Shown piece by piece: positions 20,399 through 22,354 of a DNA stretch of 22,354 nt (its first letter is position 1; each line of letters starts with the position of its first letter). The stretch lies in assembly GCA_011049385.1 (NCBI GenBank), contig DSBX01000219.1:1-22354 (forward strand), read 5' to 3'. The notes under the pieces were generated by a model. It did not search any database, was not told the origin of the DNA, and saw only the letters and a program-made list of their open reading frames with translations. This DNA comes from Caldifarciminota bacterium. Its GTDB lineage: Bacteria; Hydrothermota; Tepidihabitantia; Tepidihabitantales; Tepidihabitantaceae. Both the position numbers and the translations under genes were made by a program.

Positions 20399-21637
20399 TT
20401 AGTTGTCCGCGTCGGCGCGGTCCTGGCCGGAGAAGCGGGCCTGATAGTTCTGCCAAGCCTCGTGGCGCACCCGCTCCATCTCGGTGATGACCTGCCAGGA
20501 CTCATCCTGGCGGCCGAGGAAGAGCAGGGCATCGGCCAGGGTGATGTAGGCATACGGGGCATTAACGTTGAGCCGGATGGCACGGCGGCAGGCGCCGGCC
20601 GCGAGCCGGTAGTGGCCGCGGCGCAGGTGCAAATCCCCGAGCAGGGAAAGCGCGTCGGCATCCTCCGGCGCCAGCCGGACCAATCGGCGGGCGGTGCGGG
20701 CCGCCTCGTCGAGCCGGCCCGCCTCGCGGTAGGCGCGGCTGAGCCGGGCCAGCGTTTCGGTATCGTCCGGGTCCTCGCGGGCCATCTGCTCCAGCGCGGC
20801 GATGGCCTCGATGCGCATATTGAAATGCTCAAAGAAGCCGCTCGTCAGTTCCGGGTGTTCGCCGAACCGGTCGAGAATCTCGCGGTAGAGGTCAATCGCG
20901 TCGTCGGACCGGCCCAGCCGGCGCAGGCAGTCCAGCAGGTAGAAATGCCCGGCCATCTCGTCCGGCTCGGCGTTGACCGCGCGGGCGAACTCGCTCGCCG
21001 CCTGTTCGATCATCCCCTCATAGTAGTAGTCCCGCCCCAGCTTCTGGTGCGGATGCTCGATGTCGGGCGCGACCGCGTGGGCCCGCCGGTAGTGCTGGAG
21101 CGCGCCCTCGTACTCGCCCTCCATCGCGAAGAAACCGCCCAGCGCGACCAGCGCCCGGACGTTGTCCGGGTCCCGCTCCAGCGCGCGGCGGTAGGCGGCG
21201 ATACCCTTCTCCCGCTCGCCCGAGTACTCGTGGACGATGCCGAGGCCGATCTCCAGCTCCAGCGCGTCGGGCAGTTCCCGCCGCGCGGCCTCCATCAGCT
21301 CCTCGGCCCGGGAGAAGTTCGCCAGGTAAAGATAGCGCACCCCTTCGCAGGCCCGGGTCCAGGGATGGCGGCGGTTCACCGCCAGCGCGTGCTCGCAGAC
21401 CTGCTCGAGCGGCTGTTCGCGGGTCAGGACGTGGGCGCAGAGCGCGGCCAGGTAATGGGCCTGGAGATTGTCGGGCGCGAGTTCGAGCGCTTCGAGGAAC
21501 AGGTCCAGTGCATCTTCCTCGTTCTCGCGGTAGAACTCGGCCAACCCGCGTTCAATCAGGCCGCTGGCGGTCGCTATCGAAGGCCGGGGCCGGGTGCGTC
21601 TCGCCGACCGGGTTTCGCCGGAAAACGGTTTCTCCAT
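20399..21637 (-). CDS. tetratricopeptide-repeat protein
   Basis: A 412-residue protein made of about ten TPR units after a basic N-terminus of 24 residues. Examples are GLAEFYRENEEDALDLFLEALELAPDN in two pieces, LGIVHEYSGEREKGIAAYRRALERDPDN, LGGFFAMEGEYEGALQHYRRA, LGRDYYYEGMIEQAASEFARAVNAEPD and LGDLHLRRGHYRLAAGACRRAIRLN. No signal peptide or membrane segment is seen, so it is probably a cytoplasmic scaffold; partner unknown. GGAGGT lies 14 bases before the ATG, too far for a normal Shine-Dalgarno, and falls in the spacer of a good promoter. It follows the XRE-type gene by 56 bases but appears to have its own promoter. Confidence 0.9.
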   Translation of the reverse strand: MEKPFSGETRSARRTRPRPSIATASGLIERGLAEFYRENEEDALDLFLEALELAPDNLQAHYLAALCAHVLTREQPLEQVCEHALAVNRRHPWTRACEGVRYLYLANFSRAEELMEAARRELPDALELEIGLGIVHEYSGEREKGIAAYRRALERDPDNVRALVALGGFFAMEGEYEGALQHYRRAHAVAPDIEHPHQKLGRDYYYEGMIEQAASEFARAVNAEPDEMAGHFYLLDCLRRLGRSDDAIDLYREILDRFGEHPELTSGFFEHFNMRIEAIAALEQMAREDPDDTETLARLSRAYREAGRLDEAARTARRLVRLAPEDADALSLLGDLHLRRGHYRLAAGACRRAIRLNVNAPYAYITLADALLFLGRQDESWQVITEMERVRHEAWQNYQARFSGQDRADADN

Positions 21638-21645
21638 CGCAGGTA

Positions 21646-21674
21646 ATTCTACCTCCGATTCGGGCCGCTGGCAA
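21646..21674 (-). promoter_or_regulatory. predicted TPR gene promoter, leaderless type
   Basis: On the minus strand TTGCCA (21669-21674, 5 of 6), a 17-base spacer and TAGAAT (21646-21651, 5 of 6). The -10 ends 8 bases before the ATG at 21637, so transcription begins at or within 2 bases of it. Confidence 0.58.
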
Positions 21675-21693
21675 TGCCCGATGCGCGTCCGGC

Positions 21694-22354
21694 TCAGCGC
21701 GGACGGCTGTCCTCATACAGCCGCTCCACCGCCGTCCGCAACTGCCGGTAAGCCTTGCCGGTCAGAACGCCCGGCCCCAGCGCCTTCGCCCGCGCCTCGG
21801 CATCCCGCAACCGCTCCGCCCGCGTCTTCCGCGGCCGCCCCCGCTTCGTTTGCTTCGTGCTTCGGCTTTCTGCTTCTTCCGTCTGTTCCAGCGCTCGCCA
21901 CACCATCCGGCCATAGTCCAGCGCCAGCTTCCGGACGGTGAGCGTCGGCGCAACCCCCAGCCGGTTTACCTCGCTCTCCACCACCCGGCTCAACCGCCGC
22001 TGGTCCTGCGCCGAGCGCAACTGGCGCGACAGCGCCGCGGCCCGCTTCGCCGGGGCGACCGGCTTCTGCCCGACCCGCTTCCGCGCCGCCTCGGTCTTCC
22101 GGTCATAGACCTCAAGCCGTGACGCGTCCCGGCTATAGTCCCCGGCCAGGCCGGCCAGCGCAACCTCCCGGTCCGGCTTCTCCCGCAGGGGCGGCAGGTT
22201 GGTGTACTGCGCCAGCGGCACGAGGATGTCATTGAACGACGCCCGGCAGGCCCGCAGGTAGTCGGCAACCAGCCTCAGGCTTGGTTGGCTCAGCTTGCCG
22301 TTCTCCAACCGGCTGAGATGCAGGTTGAAGCTCGGCTTCCGGTTCATCACATAC
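21694..22354 (-). CDS. XRE-type DNA-binding protein with AT-hook-like motif, 5' end outside the window
   Basis: The frame is open to the window edge, so the true start is probably beyond it; the GTG-ATG at 22350/22347 would begin inside the helix-turn-helix. What is visible (about 218 residues) starts with the second half of an XRE/Cro helix-turn-helix (FNLHLSRLENGKLSQPSLRLVADYLRAC), whose SRLENGK matches the recognition-helix end of the family. The middle is charged and helical (YDRKTEAARKRVGQKPVAPAKR region, then RLSRVVESEVNRLGV). Near the C-terminus TKRGRPRKTRAERLRDAEA contains an AT-hook core (RGRP flanked by basic residues), which binds the minor groove. Probably a transcriptional regulator; target unknown. 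Confidence 0.68.
   Translation of the reverse strand, partial: YVMNRKPSFNLHLSRLENGKLSQPSLRLVADYLRACRASFNDILVPLAQYTNLPPLREKPDREVALAGLAGDYSRDASRLEVYDRKTEAARKRVGQKPVAPAKRAAALSRQLRSAQDQRRLSRVVESEVNRLGVAPTLTVRKLALDYGRMVWRALEQTEEAESRSTKQTKRGRPRKTRAERLRDAEARAKALGPGVLTGKAYRQLRTAVERLYEDSRPR

Overview
The window is GC-rich chromosomal DNA of a Gram-negative-type bacterium. Bacterial signs are an ECF sigma factor, a sigma54-type NtrC regulator with its histidine kinase, a predicted outer-membrane barrel protein, an M23 murein peptidase, and secreted proteins with FlgD-like or T9SS-like C-terminal domains of the kind common in the FCB superphylum and candidate division WOR-3. That placement is inference from protein style only. 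One gene is out of character: the amidotransferase subunit at 1637-3550 is a GatE, the archaeal-type tRNA-dependent amidotransferase subunit, not GatB.

Layout. 155-1564 (+) is a dicarboxylate/amino-acid:cation symporter. Facing it is gatE (-). 3654-4152 (-) holds two tiny membrane proteins in a coupled pair ending in a strong hairpin. 4529-6235 (-) holds an ECF sigma factor followed by a Kelch-like secreted-type protein that seems to lack its N-terminus. 6293-7606 (+) is an exported lamin-tail-domain protein. 7614-9908 (-) holds a HEAT-repeat protein followed by a membrane-anchored M23 peptidase. After a 450-base regulatory and repeat region, 10361-14038 (+) is a tightly overlapped operon: LL-diaminopimelate aminotransferase-like enzyme, aspartokinase, ScpB and a DUF4416 protein. 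14166-19240 (-) holds, in transcription order, a histidine kinase, its NtrC-family regulator, an exported helical four-repeat protein and a beta-barrel protein; the last two overlap by 4 bases. 19319-20191 (-) is an exported protein of three carboxypeptidase-regulatory-like domains, 20399-21637 (-) a TPR protein, and 21694-22354 (-) the 5'-truncated end of an XRE-type DNA-binding protein with an AT-hook-like motif.

Signals not explained by the genes. (1) Several unit-leading genes (gatE, dapL, the histidine kinase, the TPR gene, perhaps the symporter) have a TTGACA-like -35 and a -10 box placed only 5-8 bases before the start codon and no usable Shine-Dalgarno, which predicts leaderless mRNAs; internal genes have clear Shine-Dalgarno sequences. 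(2) A dispersed intergenic element with a shared 16-base core occurs three times in one orientation, next to GC hairpins; one copy supplies the last codons and stop of the histidine kinase. (3) Two perfect inverted repeats lie upstream of dapL. (4) Two genes (ECF sigma and DUF4416) have family homology running upstream of any ATG/GTG/TTG, with an in-frame ATA at the expected start.

No tRNA, rRNA, CRISPR array, insertion sequence or transposase was recognised.
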